Assembly (NCBI GenBank): GCA_964424585.1
Contig: CAYRJD010000024.1
Coordinates: forward strand, 1-46,477
DNA length: 46,477 nucleotides
Source: CAYRJD01 sp964424585
GTDB taxonomy: Bacteria > Actinomycetota > Acidimicrobiia > Acidimicrobiales > Poriferisodalaceae
Direction of reading: 5' to 3'
This document shows, one piece after another, positions 1-7,162 of the stretch (position 1 is its first letter; every line of letters starts with the position of its first letter). Both the position numbers and the translations under genes were made by a program. The notes under the pieces were generated by a model. That model did not search any database. It was not told the origin of the DNA and saw only the letters and a list, made by a program, of their open reading frames with translations.

Positions 1-293
1 TGCTCACCCACGACGCCAAGTTCGACGTGCCCGCCATCGTCGGGGCGCTTCCCACCCGGGTCGGCTACCTCGGCGCGATGGGCTCGCGCACCACCCACGA
101 AAAGCGGGTCGACCGCCTGCGAGCCGAAGGCGTCACCGACCATGAACTCGCCCGCATACGCGCGCCCATCCGGCTCGACATCGGCGGACGCACGCCCGAA
201 GAAACCGCCGTCTCCATCGTCGCCGAGATCATCGCCCACCGCACCAGCCGCCCCGTGCTCACGCTTACCGACGGCGAAGGCCGCATCCACTAG
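1..293 (+). CDS. XdhC/CoxI family protein, C-terminal fragment (5' end off window)
   Basis: Only the last ~96 codons are inside the window; the open frame runs in from base 3. XdhC/CoxI proteins help insert and protect the molybdenum cofactor of xanthine- and CO-dehydrogenase-type hydroxylases in the cytoplasm. The visible part matches the C-terminal Rossmann domain of the family: the stretch RVGYLGAMGSR, then a helix rich in Arg/Leu, then PIRLDIGGRTPEETAVSI and the closing AEIIA helix. The MocA-like and CoxG genes downstream on the same strand fit a molybdo-hydroxylase maturation cluster whose structural subunits would lie to the left of base 1. The family call is firm; the substrate enzyme cannot be told from here. 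Confidence 0.85.
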   Translation, partial: LTHDAKFDVPAIVGALPTRVGYLGAMGSRTTHEKRVDRLRAEGVTDHELARIRAPIRLDIGGRTPEETAVSIVAEIIAHRTSRPVLTLTDGEGRIH

Positions 294-336
294 GCGGCCC
301 GCCAATCAAGTCCACCAAGCCAGCTAAGTTCGCCCC

Positions 337-1503
337 ATGGATTTCGTCGAAACCGACCATCACGCAGCCATCCGCGAAGGCGTCCAGCGGGTGTGCTCGA
401 AGTTCCCCGACGCCTACTGGCGCGACCGCGACGAGCGCCACGAGTTCCCGTGGGAGTTCTACGAGACGATGGCCGACGGCGGCTGGGTCGGCATCGCCAT
501 CCCCGAAGAGCACGGCGGCGGCGGCCAGGGCATCACCGAGGCGTCCATCGTGCTCGAAGAAGTCGCCGCCAGCGGCGCCGCGATGAACGGCTGCTCCGCC
601 ATTCACCTGTCCATCTTCGGCATGGAACCCGTCCGCAAGTACGGCTCGCCCGAGCTGGTCAACGAAATTCTTCCAGCCGTCGCCAGCGGCAAGCTCCACG
701 CAGCGTTCGGCGTCACCGAGCCCGACGCAGGCACCGACACCACCTCCATCCGCACCCGAGCGGTGCGCGACGGCGACGAGTACGTCATCACCGGCGCGAA
801 GGTCTGGACGACCAAAGCGCCCTTCTGCGACGTCTGCCTCCTGCTCGTCCGCACCACCCCGAAAGAAGAAGCCGAAGGCCCGACGAGCGGCATGACGCTG
901 CTGCTGGTCGACCTCCAAGACCCGGCGGTCGATATCACGCCCATCGACAAGGTCGGCCGCAACGCGGTCGTCAGCTGCGAAGTTCGCTATGACGGCCTGC
1001 GAGTGCCGGTTAGCCGGCGGGTCGGCGAGGAAGGTGAGGGCTTCCGCTACATCCTCGACGGGCTCAACCCCGAACGCATTCTCATCTCCGCCGAAGCGCT
1101 CGGCATCGGACGGGTCGCGCTCAACCGAGCGGTCGACTACGCGAAGAGCCGGGTCATCTTCGGCCGCCCGATCGGCCAAAACCAGGGCATCGCGTTTCCG
1201 CTCGCCGACAGCCACGCCCGCCTCAAGGCCGCCGAGCTGGTCGTGCGCGAAGCGTCGTGGCGCTACGACAACGGAATGGCCTGCGGCGAGCACGCCAACC
1301 TCGCCAAGTATCTGGCGTCCGAAGCGGCGTTCGAGTGCGCCGACAGGGCGATGCAAACGCACGGCGGGTTTGGCTACGCCAAGGAGTACGACGTCGAGCG
1401 CTACTGGCGTGAAGCGAGGCTGATGAAGATCGCCCCGGTCAGCCAAGAGATGGTGATGAACTTCGTGTCGTCGAAGGTGCTGGGGCTGCCGAGGTCGTAT
1501 TGA
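337..1503 (+). CDS. Acyl-CoA dehydrogenase family protein
   Basis: A 388-residue FAD enzyme of full family length that would alpha,beta-dehydrogenate an acyl-CoA and pass electrons to ETF. Family signatures visible are FGVTEPDAGTDTTSI (about residues 124-138), the ITGAKVWTT strand, the YAKSRVIFGRPIGQNQ helix and the C-terminal QTHGGFGYAKEYDVERYWR block. The usual C-terminal catalytic Glu of the YEGT motif is not present (KIAPVSQE occupies that place), but GLNPERILIS carries a Glu where isovaleryl- and long-chain-type enzymes keep their base; that equivalence is from family knowledge, not an alignment. The ATG follows 43 bases after the XdhC stop. It sits between XdhC and MocA, which is unusual company. 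The stop overlaps the next start by four bases, so it is almost certainly co-transcribed with it. Confidence 0.9.
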   Translation: MDFVETDHHAAIREGVQRVCSKFPDAYWRDRDERHEFPWEFYETMADGGWVGIAIPEEHGGGGQGITEASIVLEEVAASGAAMNGCSAIHLSIFGMEPVRKYGSPELVNEILPAVASGKLHAAFGVTEPDAGTDTTSIRTRAVRDGDEYVITGAKVWTTKAPFCDVCLLLVRTTPKEEAEGPTSGMTLLLVDLQDPAVDITPIDKVGRNAVVSCEVRYDGLRVPVSRRVGEEGEGFRYILDGLNPERILISAEALGIGRVALNRAVDYAKSRVIFGRPIGQNQGIAFPLADSHARLKAAELVVREASWRYDNGMACGEHANLAKYLASEAAFECADRAMQTHGGFGYAKEYDVERYWREARLMKIAPVSQEMVMNFVSSKVLGLPRSY

Positions 1504-2192
1504 CGACGCCCGGCGGCCCGTCGCCCGAGCGACCGCCAACCGGTCGCCGCCCGGCCGCTGGCATCGCGGCGGTGCTGCTGGCCGCGGGCGGCGGAAGCCG
1601 GTTCGCCGGCGACAGCCACAAGCTGCTCGCGCCGCTGCGGCGCGCCGGCGGCTGTGCCACGGCCGCCACCGCCGGCGGACGCTCGCTCGCCAACATGCTG
1701 GCCGCGGGCTTTGCCGCCAACGGCATCGTCTGGGGCGCGGTGACCGTCGACGCGCTCGTCGCGGAGGCCGCGCTAGCCGCCCCGGGCGCGGCGCACGACG
1801 AAGCCCCGCCGCTCGCGCAACTCCACAATCCCGACTGGGCGAACGGCATCGCCACGTCGCTCGCCACCGCCGTCGGTTGGGCAACCGAGCAGCGCCACGA
1901 CGCGCTGGTGGTCGGCCTCGCCGACCAGCCCGGCATCAGCCCCGCCGCGTGGCGCGCCGTCGCGCACGCCGTCGACGACCCGCTGGCGCCGCCGGTCGCC
2001 GTCGCCACCTACGACGACCAGCCCGCCAACCCGGTCGCGCTGCGGCGCGACGTCTGGCACTTGCTTCCCACCACCGGCGACGAAGGCGCCCGCAGCCTCA
2101 TCCGCAGCGAAAGCGTGGCGTGGTCGCGGGTAGCCTGCGAGGGTCATCCCGACGACATCGACACCCTGGAGGACTTACGCCGATGGAACTAG
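1500..2192 (+). CDS. MocA/MobA-like molybdenum cofactor nucleotidyltransferase
   Basis: A 230-residue NTP-transferase of the MocA type, which would attach CMP (or GMP) to molybdopterin for a hydroxylase such as CO dehydrogenase. The N-terminal nucleotide-binding signature AAVLLAAGGGSRFAGDSHK is at about residues 20-38, followed by a GLADQPG motif (about 140-146), then NPVAL, GDEGARS and the C-terminal DIDTLEDL, all in family order. The TTG start overlaps the acyl-CoA dehydrogenase stop (TTGA), implying translational coupling. Its last 10 bases overlap the CoxG start. A cytidylyl role is favoured by the CoxG neighbour, but this is inference. Confidence 0.87.
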   Translation: MTTPGGPSPERPPTGRRPAAGIAAVLLAAGGGSRFAGDSHKLLAPLRRAGGCATAATAGGRSLANMLAAGFAANGIVWGAVTVDALVAEAALAAPGAAHDEAPPLAQLHNPDWANGIATSLATAVGWATEQRHDALVVGLADQPGISPAAWRAVAHAVDDPLAPPVAVATYDDQPANPVALRRDVWHLLPTTGDEGARSLIRSESVAWSRVACEGHPDDIDTLEDLRRWN

Positions 2193-2875
2193 AAAACCGC
2201 TTTCACGTGGCGCTGCCCATCTCTCAAACCTGGAACACGCTCACCGACATCGAGTTCATCGCGCCGTGCATGCCTGGCGCGCAGCTCACCGAGGTCGACG
2301 GCGACGAGTTCAAGGGTCAGGTCAAGATCAAGGTCGGCCCGATCACCGCTCAATACAAGGGCAGCGCCCGGTTCGTCGAGAAGGACGAAGCGTCGCACAC
2401 CGCCACCATCGAGGCGAGCGGACGCGACTCACGTGGCGCCGGCAACGCCGCCGCGCTGGTGACCGCTCAGATGACTGAGGCGGGCGACGGCACCGACGTG
2501 GTGATCACGACCGACATGAAGATCACCGGCAAGGTCGCCCAGTTCGGTCGAGGCGTGATGGGCGACGTGACCGAAAAGCTGATCGGCCAGTTCGTCAGCG
2601 CGCTCGAAGCGAAGCTGGAGGCGTCGGGGGGCGACGGCTCTGCCGGAAGTGCCGCCAGCGGCGCTGGCATGTCGGCTGGCACCTCGAACGGCGCGCGCCC
2701 GCACACCGAAACGATGAGCGACCCCGGCACCGCCCGCACGATCAACTCGACCGAGCCCGAGCCGGTCGACCTGCTCGACACCGCCGGCACGCCAATCTTG
2801 AAGCGACTGCTGCCGGCTATCGGCGGCTTGCTGCTGGTGTTCTGGCTGTTCCGCCGTCGCCGCAAGAGAGGCTGA
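2183..2875 (+). CDS. coxG: CoxG-like SRPBCC protein with C-terminal membrane anchor
   Basis: A 230-residue carbon-monoxide-dehydrogenase subunit G family protein. Residues 1-150 form the SRPBCC/START-like fold, with the typical opening LENRFHVALPISQTWNTL, CMPGAQLTEVDGDEFKG and VKIKVGPITAQYKG. A Gly/Ser/Ala-rich linker follows, then a single membrane segment near the C-terminus (LLPAIGGLLLVFWLF) capped by a basic RRRRKRG tail, so it should dock on the inner face of the membrane. In characterised Cox systems CoxG recruits the CO dehydrogenase to the membrane. The ATG at 2183 was chosen because a GGAGGA box lies 10 bases upstream and the family begins here; the open frame extends further upstream, over the MocA gene, without homology. 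Confidence 0.88.
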   Translation: MELENRFHVALPISQTWNTLTDIEFIAPCMPGAQLTEVDGDEFKGQVKIKVGPITAQYKGSARFVEKDEASHTATIEASGRDSRGAGNAAALVTAQMTEAGDGTDVVITTDMKITGKVAQFGRGVMGDVTEKLIGQFVSALEAKLEASGGDGSAGSAASGAGMSAGTSNGARPHTETMSDPGTARTINSTEPEPVDLLDTAGTPILKRLLPAIGGLLLVFWLFRRRRKRG

Positions 2876-2953
2876 CCGGCGCCGACGCACCCGCTCGACG
2901 GCTGGCGGCGTCTCTGCCCGCCGCGGCCGCCCACGCCAGATGAGGCTGCGCAG

Positions 2954-3394
2954 GTGGCTGCGCTGCTCGGGCGAGAGCCGACCGTCGACTACTCGATCAG
3001 CGCGGTGAGCGCGAGCGGAGAGCCGCTCGTCATTCGCAACGAGCCGCTAGCGCACGACGGCACCCCGATGCCGACGCGCTACTGGCTGGTCGGCGCAGCC
3101 GCGTGCCGTGCGGTGGCACGCCTCGAGTCAGCCGGGGGAGTGCGGCAAGCAGAAGCCGCAGTCGACGTCGCCGCCATCGCCGAGGCTCACGCCGCCTACG
3201 CCGCCGAGCGCGACGCCCACGTGCCAGCCGACCACGCGGGCCCGCTTCCCTCAGGCGGCGTCGGCGGCACCGCCAGGGGAGTGAAGTGCCTCCACGCGCA
3301 CCTCGCTCACCACCTCGCCACCGGCACCGACCCCATCGGCTCCTGGACCTTCCGTCGCCTGGCCGACGAGTCAGCAGTGCAGGCGTCGCCATGA
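2954..3394 (+). CDS. DUF501 family protein
   Basis: A 146-residue protein of DUF501, a conserved actinobacterial family without a settled function that is typically encoded beside a Ppx/GppA phosphatase, as here. Family features visible are the LGREP opening, the TRYWLVG segment preceded by a PMP turn, an Ala-rich helical middle, GVKCLHAHLAHHLATG with conserved Cys and His residues, and a final D-P-I-G-S-W. GTG at 2954 is the first possible start after the CoxG stop in the same frame; the upstream codons up to CoxG also look family-like, so an unusual start could add a few residues. The stop overlaps the next gene's ATG (ATGA). Confidence 0.83.
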   Translation: MAALLGREPTVDYSISAVSASGEPLVIRNEPLAHDGTPMPTRYWLVGAAACRAVARLESAGGVRQAEAAVDVAAIAEAHAAYAAERDAHVPADHAGPLPSGGVGGTARGVKCLHAHLAHHLATGTDPIGSWTFRRLADESAVQASP

Positions 3395-4503
3395 CCCGGG
3401 TGGGGGTGGTTGACTGCGGGACGAACTCGACGCGGCTGCTGGTGGCGGAGCGGGGAGAGGGTGCGGCGCGGGGAGAGGGTGCGGAGCAAGGAGGCGGTGC
3501 CGAGCGGGTCGACGGTGCGGCTCCTCGGGCGGTGATGCGAACCGAGCGGGTGACCGGCTTGGGGCGGGGTCGCGACCCGAACGGGCGGCTTCAGCCCGAG
3601 GCGATCGACCGCGTGTGCGCCGCGCTGAGCGACTACCGCGAGGTGCTCGTCGAGCACGACGTCGAGCGTGTCCGCGCCGTTGCCACCAGCGCCGCGCGTG
3701 ATGCGCCGAACCGCGACGAGTTCATCGAACGCGCCTCCGACGCGCTCGGCACCTCGGTCGAGACCATCGACGGTGACACCGAAGCCGCGCTCAGCTTCGC
3801 GGGCGCGTCTGTGGGGCTCGCCGCCGCGGTGTCGGCGTGTGAGTCGAACGAGCCGGCGACGACCCAGCCGCTCGCCGGCCGCACCGCGTTGGTGGTCGAC
3901 ATCGGCGGCGGCTCGACCGAGCTGGCGGTCGGCACGCTCGACGCGCACGAGCAACCGAACGCCCAGTCCGCCGAGCCCGAGCCCGCCGACCAGTCTCGCC
4001 CCGCGCCAGCACCAACCGCGTCACGCTCGATCACCCTCGGCTCGGTCAGCCTCACCGAGCGGTTCCTCACCAGCGATCCGCCGCGCCCAGAAGAGCTGTC
4101 GGCCGCCATCAGCTTCATCCGCTCGCACCTCAGCGACATCGACCTGACCGAGCCCGCTATCGCCGAGCCAGCCAACGCCAGCGCGACGCAGCTCGTCGGA
4201 GTCGGCGGCAGCATGACCACCATCGCCGCCGTCGAGTGCGGGCTCGCTAGCTATCGGTCCCAAGCCGTCGACGGCTTCGCGCTGACCCGCGCCGCCGCCG
4301 AAGACACGTTCCGCACGCTCGCCACCGAGCCGCTCGCCGACCGCGTCGCCAACCCGGGCCTGCCCGTCGACCGAGCGCCGGTCATCGTCGGCGGCTGCTG
4401 CGTGCTGGTCGCCATCATGCGACACTGGAGTTTCAACGACTGCGTCATTCGGGAGGCCGATCTGACCGACGCACTAGCAGCGCAGCTTCTGGGTGCGACG
4501 TAG
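3391..4503 (+). CDS. ppx: Ppx/GppA family exopolyphosphatase
   Basis: A 370-residue member of the ASKHA phosphatase superfamily that hydrolyses polyphosphate or pppGpp in the cytoplasm. It shows phosphate-1 loop VVDCGTNSTRLLV (residues 6-18), the VRAVATSAARDAPNRDEF block, the ETIDGDTEAALSFAGA strand, the phosphate-2 loop VVDIGGGSTELAVG and a late GVGGSMTTIAA. It is the short actinobacterial form without the C-terminal HD-like domain of E. coli Ppx. Two insertions are odd: a Gly/Glu/Arg tandem stretch near residues 20-47 (see the repeat at 3451) and an Ala/Pro/Glu-rich loop around residues 187-210. ATG at 3391 overlaps the DUF501 stop, so the pair is translationally coupled. Confidence 0.9.
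   Translation: MTRVGVVDCGTNSTRLLVAERGEGAARGEGAEQGGGAERVDGAAPRAVMRTERVTGLGRGRDPNGRLQPEAIDRVCAALSDYREVLVEHDVERVRAVATSAARDAPNRDEFIERASDALGTSVETIDGDTEAALSFAGASVGLAAAVSACESNEPATTQPLAGRTALVVDIGGGSTELAVGTLDAHEQPNAQSAEPEPADQSRPAPAPTASRSITLGSVSLTERFLTSDPPRPEELSAAISFIRSHLSDIDLTEPAIAEPANASATQLVGVGGSMTTIAAVECGLASYRSQAVDGFALTRAAAEDTFRTLATEPLADRVANPGLPVDRAPVIVGGCCVLVAIMRHWSFNDCVIREADLTDALAAQLLGAT
3451..3484 (+). repeat. 18-bp-period tandem repeat inside ppx
   Basis: The 16-base unit CGGGGAGAGGGTGCGG occurs exactly twice with a period of 18, encoding RGEGAA-RGEGAE. It sits in a surface loop just after the first phosphate-binding motif, keeps the frame, and looks like a slippage-made insertion. Confidence 0.8.
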
Positions 4504-4510
4504 GCGCACC

Positions 4511-4516
4511 TACTCT
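4511..4516 (+). promoter_or_regulatory. Candidate -10 box of a leaderless GNAT transcript
   Basis: TACTCT matches the actinobacterial TAnnnT -10 pattern and ends seven bases before the ATG at 4523, the spacing expected if transcription starts at the A of the start codon. There is no convincing -35 and no ribosome-binding site, which fits a leaderless mRNA. Confidence 0.45.
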
Positions 4517-4522
4517 GGCTCG

Positions 4523-5116
4523 ATGCCCACGCTGCGCACCGAGCGGCTGACGCTGCGGCCGCTGCGTGCGCACGACTTCGGCGACTGGGCGGAGGTGCGC
4601 CAGCGTTGCGGCGAGTGGCTGACCAAGTGGGAGCCGCAGTTGCCTGACGGCACCGATGATCCGTCGTTCGTCCGTTCCGCCTTCGACGCCCGCTGCGCTG
4701 CCCGCGACCGCGACCGCCAGCTGGGCACGGGCTTCGCGTTCGGCATCTGGCACCAAGAGCGCTTCTGCGGCGAAGTCAACCTCACCCAGGTGCTGCGCGG
4801 CGTGTTCTCATCGGGCTCGCTGGGCTACTGGATCGACCGCCAGGTCGCCGGCCAGGGCTTCACCGGCGAGGCGGTCGTCGCGGTGTTTGGCTTCGCGTTC
4901 AGCGAGCTCGACCTCCACCGAGTGCAGATCTCGATCATTCCCCGCAACCACGCCAGCCTGCGGGTCGTCGAAAAGCTCGGGCTGCGCCAGGAAGGCACTA
5001 CCCGCGACTACCTCAAGATCAACGGCGCGTGGGAAGACCACGTGCACTTCTCGATCACGTCTGACGAGTGGAAGCACCGCGCCATCGACCTCCAAGATCT
5101 CACCTCCCGCCGCTAG
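4523..5116 (+). CDS. GNAT family N-acetyltransferase (RimJ/RimL type)
   Basis: A 197-residue acetyl-CoA-dependent acetyltransferase. It begins with the family's LRTERLTLRPLRAHDF strand, then has the FAFGIWHQERFCGEVNL beta-hairpin, the SLGYWIDRQVAGQGFTGEAV segment that carries the acetyl-CoA pyrophosphate loop, and the LHRVQISIIPRNHASLRVVEKLG motif typical of RimJ/RimL proteins that modify protein N-termini. The closing DYLKINGAWEDHVHFSI is also family-like. ATG at 4523 is preferred over an upstream in-frame start because homology begins here and a TAnnnT box lies just before it. The substrate is unknown; ribosomal proteins or small amines are both possible. Confidence 0.88.
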   Translation: MPTLRTERLTLRPLRAHDFGDWAEVRQRCGEWLTKWEPQLPDGTDDPSFVRSAFDARCAARDRDRQLGTGFAFGIWHQERFCGEVNLTQVLRGVFSSGSLGYWIDRQVAGQGFTGEAVVAVFGFAFSELDLHRVQISIIPRNHASLRVVEKLGLRQEGTTRDYLKINGAWEDHVHFSITSDEWKHRAIDLQDLTSRR

Positions 5117-5244
5117 CCCGCCCGCCGCCGCCGAACGCCGCCGAACGCTGCGGGCGCGCGCAGCCCAGCCGCCATGTCCCACCCCCGCGCCATCCTGGCC
5201 GGACGTGACCGCTACCGGAGTCCGCCAAGGCGTACTGGCGATGC

Positions 5245-5266
5245 GGCAAGATGTCGCCATCTTGCC
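5245..5266. repeat. Perfect 9-bp inverted repeat upstream of a DNA methyltransferase
   Basis: GGCAAGATG and its exact reverse complement CATCTTGCC flank TCGC, so the 22-base element is palindromic except for one position pair in the centre. It ends four bases before the ATG at 5271 and overlaps a possible earlier ATG at 5241. It could be an operator for autoregulation or a hairpin masking the start; no protein partner is visible in the sequence. Confidence 0.7.
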
Positions 5267-5270
5267 CCGC

Positions 5271-5981
5271 ATGAGCGAAGCCCCGCCCAACGTTTTCTCG
5301 CGCACCCGCAACGTGCGGCTCGACGCGCCGACGCTGCCCGACACGCACCAGCTCGACGCACGCTTACAGATGGACGCGCTCACGCTGCTCGGCGGCGTTC
5401 CCGAAACGACCATCCCCGCCGCGTTCCTCGACCCGCAGTATCGCGGCGTGCTCGACAAGCTGTCCTACGGCAACGAGGGGCAGTCGCGCGGCAGGCAACG
5501 CAGCGAGCTGCCGCAGATGACCGAAGACGTCATCGGTGCCATCGTCGCGGACATCGACCGCATCTTGATCCCATCCGGCCACCTCTTCTTGTGGATCGAC
5601 AAGTTCCACCTCTGCGAAGGCTTCACCCGCTGGCTAGAGGGCACCGACCTGTCGGTCGTCGACCTCGTCACCTGGCACAAGATGCGCATCGGCATGGGCT
5701 ACCGCACGCGGCGCACGTCTGAGTATCTGATCGTGCTGCAGAAAGAGCCCCGTCGCGCCAAGGGCGTCTGGTCGGTGCACACCATTCCCGACGTGTGGCA
5801 AGAGCCGGTCGAGCGCGGGCTCCACGCCCACCGGAAGCCGGTCGACCTTCAGTCAGAGCTGATCAAGGCGGTCACCGACCCGGGCGACATCGTCGTCGAC
5901 CCCGCCGCCGGCTCGTTCAGCGTCATGGAATCGGCCCACGCCTGCGACCGCCACTTCCTCGGCTGCGACATCTTCGCCTAG
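5271..5981 (+). CDS. Solitary site-specific DNA methyltransferase (beta-type order)
   Basis: A 236-residue SAM-dependent DNA methyltransferase. The catalytic motif IV appears as DPQY at residues 54-57, a variant of DPPY, and the SAM-binding motif I appears late as DPAAGSF (210-216), giving the IV-to-I order of beta-class amino-methyltransferases; adenine N6 is the likeliest target. HRKPVDLQSELI (187-198) matches motif X. Motif I lacks the usual FxGxG (it reads AAGSF), so activity should be checked. No restriction partner is adjacent, suggesting an orphan enzyme. The start could instead be ATG at 5241 (10 residues longer); 5271 is chosen because the inverted repeat at 5245-5266 would otherwise be coding. 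Confidence 0.85.
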   Translation: MSEAPPNVFSRTRNVRLDAPTLPDTHQLDARLQMDALTLLGGVPETTIPAAFLDPQYRGVLDKLSYGNEGQSRGRQRSELPQMTEDVIGAIVADIDRILIPSGHLFLWIDKFHLCEGFTRWLEGTDLSVVDLVTWHKMRIGMGYRTRRTSEYLIVLQKEPRRAKGVWSVHTIPDVWQEPVERGLHAHRKPVDLQSELIKAVTDPGDIVVDPAAGSFSVMESAHACDRHFLGCDIFA

Positions 5982-5992
5982 CGGAGTGGGCG

Positions 5993-5998
5993 TAGCCT
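5993..5998 (+). promoter_or_regulatory. Candidate -10 box for tRNA-Leu
   Basis: TAGCCT, a TAnnnT match, lies ten bases before the mature tRNA 5' end, a normal distance for a short tRNA leader. No clear -35 hexamer is visible. Confidence 0.4.
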
Positions 5999-6007
5999 GG
6001 CGGGGCG

Positions 6008-6094
6008 GCCCGGGTGGCGGAATTGGCAGACGCAGAGGGCTTAAACCCCTCGGCTCGAGTATCGGGCGTGCGGGTTCGAGTCCCGCCCCGGGCA
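6008..6094 (+). tRNA. tRNA-Leu (anticodon UAA)
   Basis: The 87-base sequence folds as a class II tRNA. The acceptor stem pairs GCCCGGG with CCCGGGC, followed by discriminator A94 and no encoded CCA. The D-arm region is TGGCGGAATTGGCAGACGCA. The anticodon stem is GAGGG/CCCTC around the loop CTTAAAC, giving anticodon TAA. An 18-base variable arm precedes the T arm GCGGG-TTCGAGT-CCCGC. The long variable arm and anticodon identify Leu. It is followed by the convergent ketopantoate reductase gene. Confidence 0.96.
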
Positions 6095-6142
6095 CTTCCG
6101 TCGCAGCCAGCGCTGCAGGTCAAGCGAGACGTGCGAGAGGCG

Positions 6143-7162
6143 TTAGCCAGTGAGGGTGGTGGCGGCTTGGCGGATTGACTGCTCGGTTTGCGTGCCGACG
6201 CCGAGCTGCGCAGCCGCGGCTTCGTCGCAGAGCCGCCACAGCACCTCATTGAGCGGAGTTGACACGCCCACCTCGCGGCCCAGCCGCACGATGCGGCCGT
6301 TGAAGTGCTCGACCTCGACGCTCGTTCGTCCGGCCACCAAGTCTTGGTGGGTCGACGGGTAGGTGGGCGTCGCGGGCATGTCGCCGAAGCGCTCAGCAGA
6401 CGGCTCGGCGCGCAGCTTCTCGATGCGCTCGGCCTGGGTCTCGCCGTTCTCAAACGCCACCTTCACGCCCGCAGCCTCCGTCACCGCCAACGCCTCGGCC
6501 TCGACGTCAGCCAGAAAGCGCCTCGTCGGCACATCCGCGTAGCTGTGCGCGACGCTGCGGTCAACCAGCGCCAGGTAAGCGTTCGCCAGGTTGATCACCA
6601 GCTTGCCCCACTTGATCGAGCGCACGTCGTCAACCGCCTTCGCCTTGATGCCGCCCGCCACCAGGTCGTCAACCACGTCGTCGCAAACCTCGTCCACACC
6701 CGTCGGCCAACGCCCAATGAGCGCGTGGCGAGCGCCCGTGTGCAGCACGTGGCCAGGCTCGGCGATGCGCGCACCGATGCGCACCATCACGCCGTACGCC
6801 GCGAACCCCTCGTCGGTGAGCCACTCCTCGTTGGTGACGCCGTTCTGAAAGCAAAACAGCGGCAGCTGCCGGTAGGCCGCAACGTTTGCCCGCACCGCAT
6901 CGAACGTGTCTTGGGTCTTCATCGCCAAGATCACCACCGACCGCTCATCGAGCGTAAACCCCTGCGCGTCCGCAGCAGCAACAAGCTCATACCGACCCTC
7001 GGTCAGACCGCTCATCACCAGCCCGCCGCGCTCGATCGCCGCCAGGTGCTCGCCCCGCGCCACTAGCCGCACCTCGCAGCCAGCGTCAGCCAGCCGCGCC
7101 GCGATCACCCCGCCGATAGCTCCCGCGCCGTGAACGACGTAGTTGCGAACTCCCGCCGTCAC
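6143..7162 (-). CDS. 2-dehydropantoate 2-reductase family protein (PanE/ApbA)
   Basis: A 339-residue NADPH-dependent reductase of the ApbA/PanE family, which in the pantothenate pathway reduces ketopantoate to pantoate. The N-terminal Rossmann motif VHGAGAIGGVIAARLADAG is clear (residues 10-28), as are the ILAMKTQDT loop, the CFQNGVTNEE segment and the C-terminal-domain signature IKWGKLVINLANAY, whose Lys is the catalytic residue of the family. The C-terminal stretch with PTYPSTHQDLVAGRTSVEVEHFNG is also diagnostic. The GTG start overlaps the stop of the upstream MDMPI-family gene. Bacteria often carry several PanE paralogues, so the true substrate may differ; the CoaA gene in this window lies in another transcription unit. 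Confidence 0.85.
   Translation of the reverse strand: MTAGVRNYVVHGAGAIGGVIAARLADAGCEVRLVARGEHLAAIERGGLVMSGLTEGRYELVAAADAQGFTLDERSVVILAMKTQDTFDAVRANVAAYRQLPLFCFQNGVTNEEWLTDEGFAAYGVMVRIGARIAEPGHVLHTGARHALIGRWPTGVDEVCDDVVDDLVAGGIKAKAVDDVRSIKWGKLVINLANAYLALVDRSVAHSYADVPTRRFLADVEAEALAVTEAAGVKVAFENGETQAERIEKLRAEPSAERFGDMPATPTYPSTHQDLVAGRTSVEVEHFNGRIVRLGREVGVSTPLNEVLWRLCDEAAAAQLGVGTQTEQSIRQAATTLTG

Noticed and set aside
265..1884. A 539-codon open frame on the minus strand opposite the acyl-CoA dehydrogenase and MocA genes
   Set aside because: It is Arg/Ala-rich with no recognisable motif and lies exactly opposite two well-supported genes; typical of high-GC antisense frames.
4656..5240. Upstream extension of the orphan methyltransferase frame across the GNAT gene
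   Set aside because: Ser/Arg-rich out-of-frame reading of the acetyltransferase codons; methyltransferase similarity begins only after 5271.
6305..7066. A 253-codon plus-strand frame opposite the ketopantoate reductase gene
   Set aside because: Arg/His-rich shadow; the minus-strand gene has clear Rossmann and catalytic motifs over the same bases.
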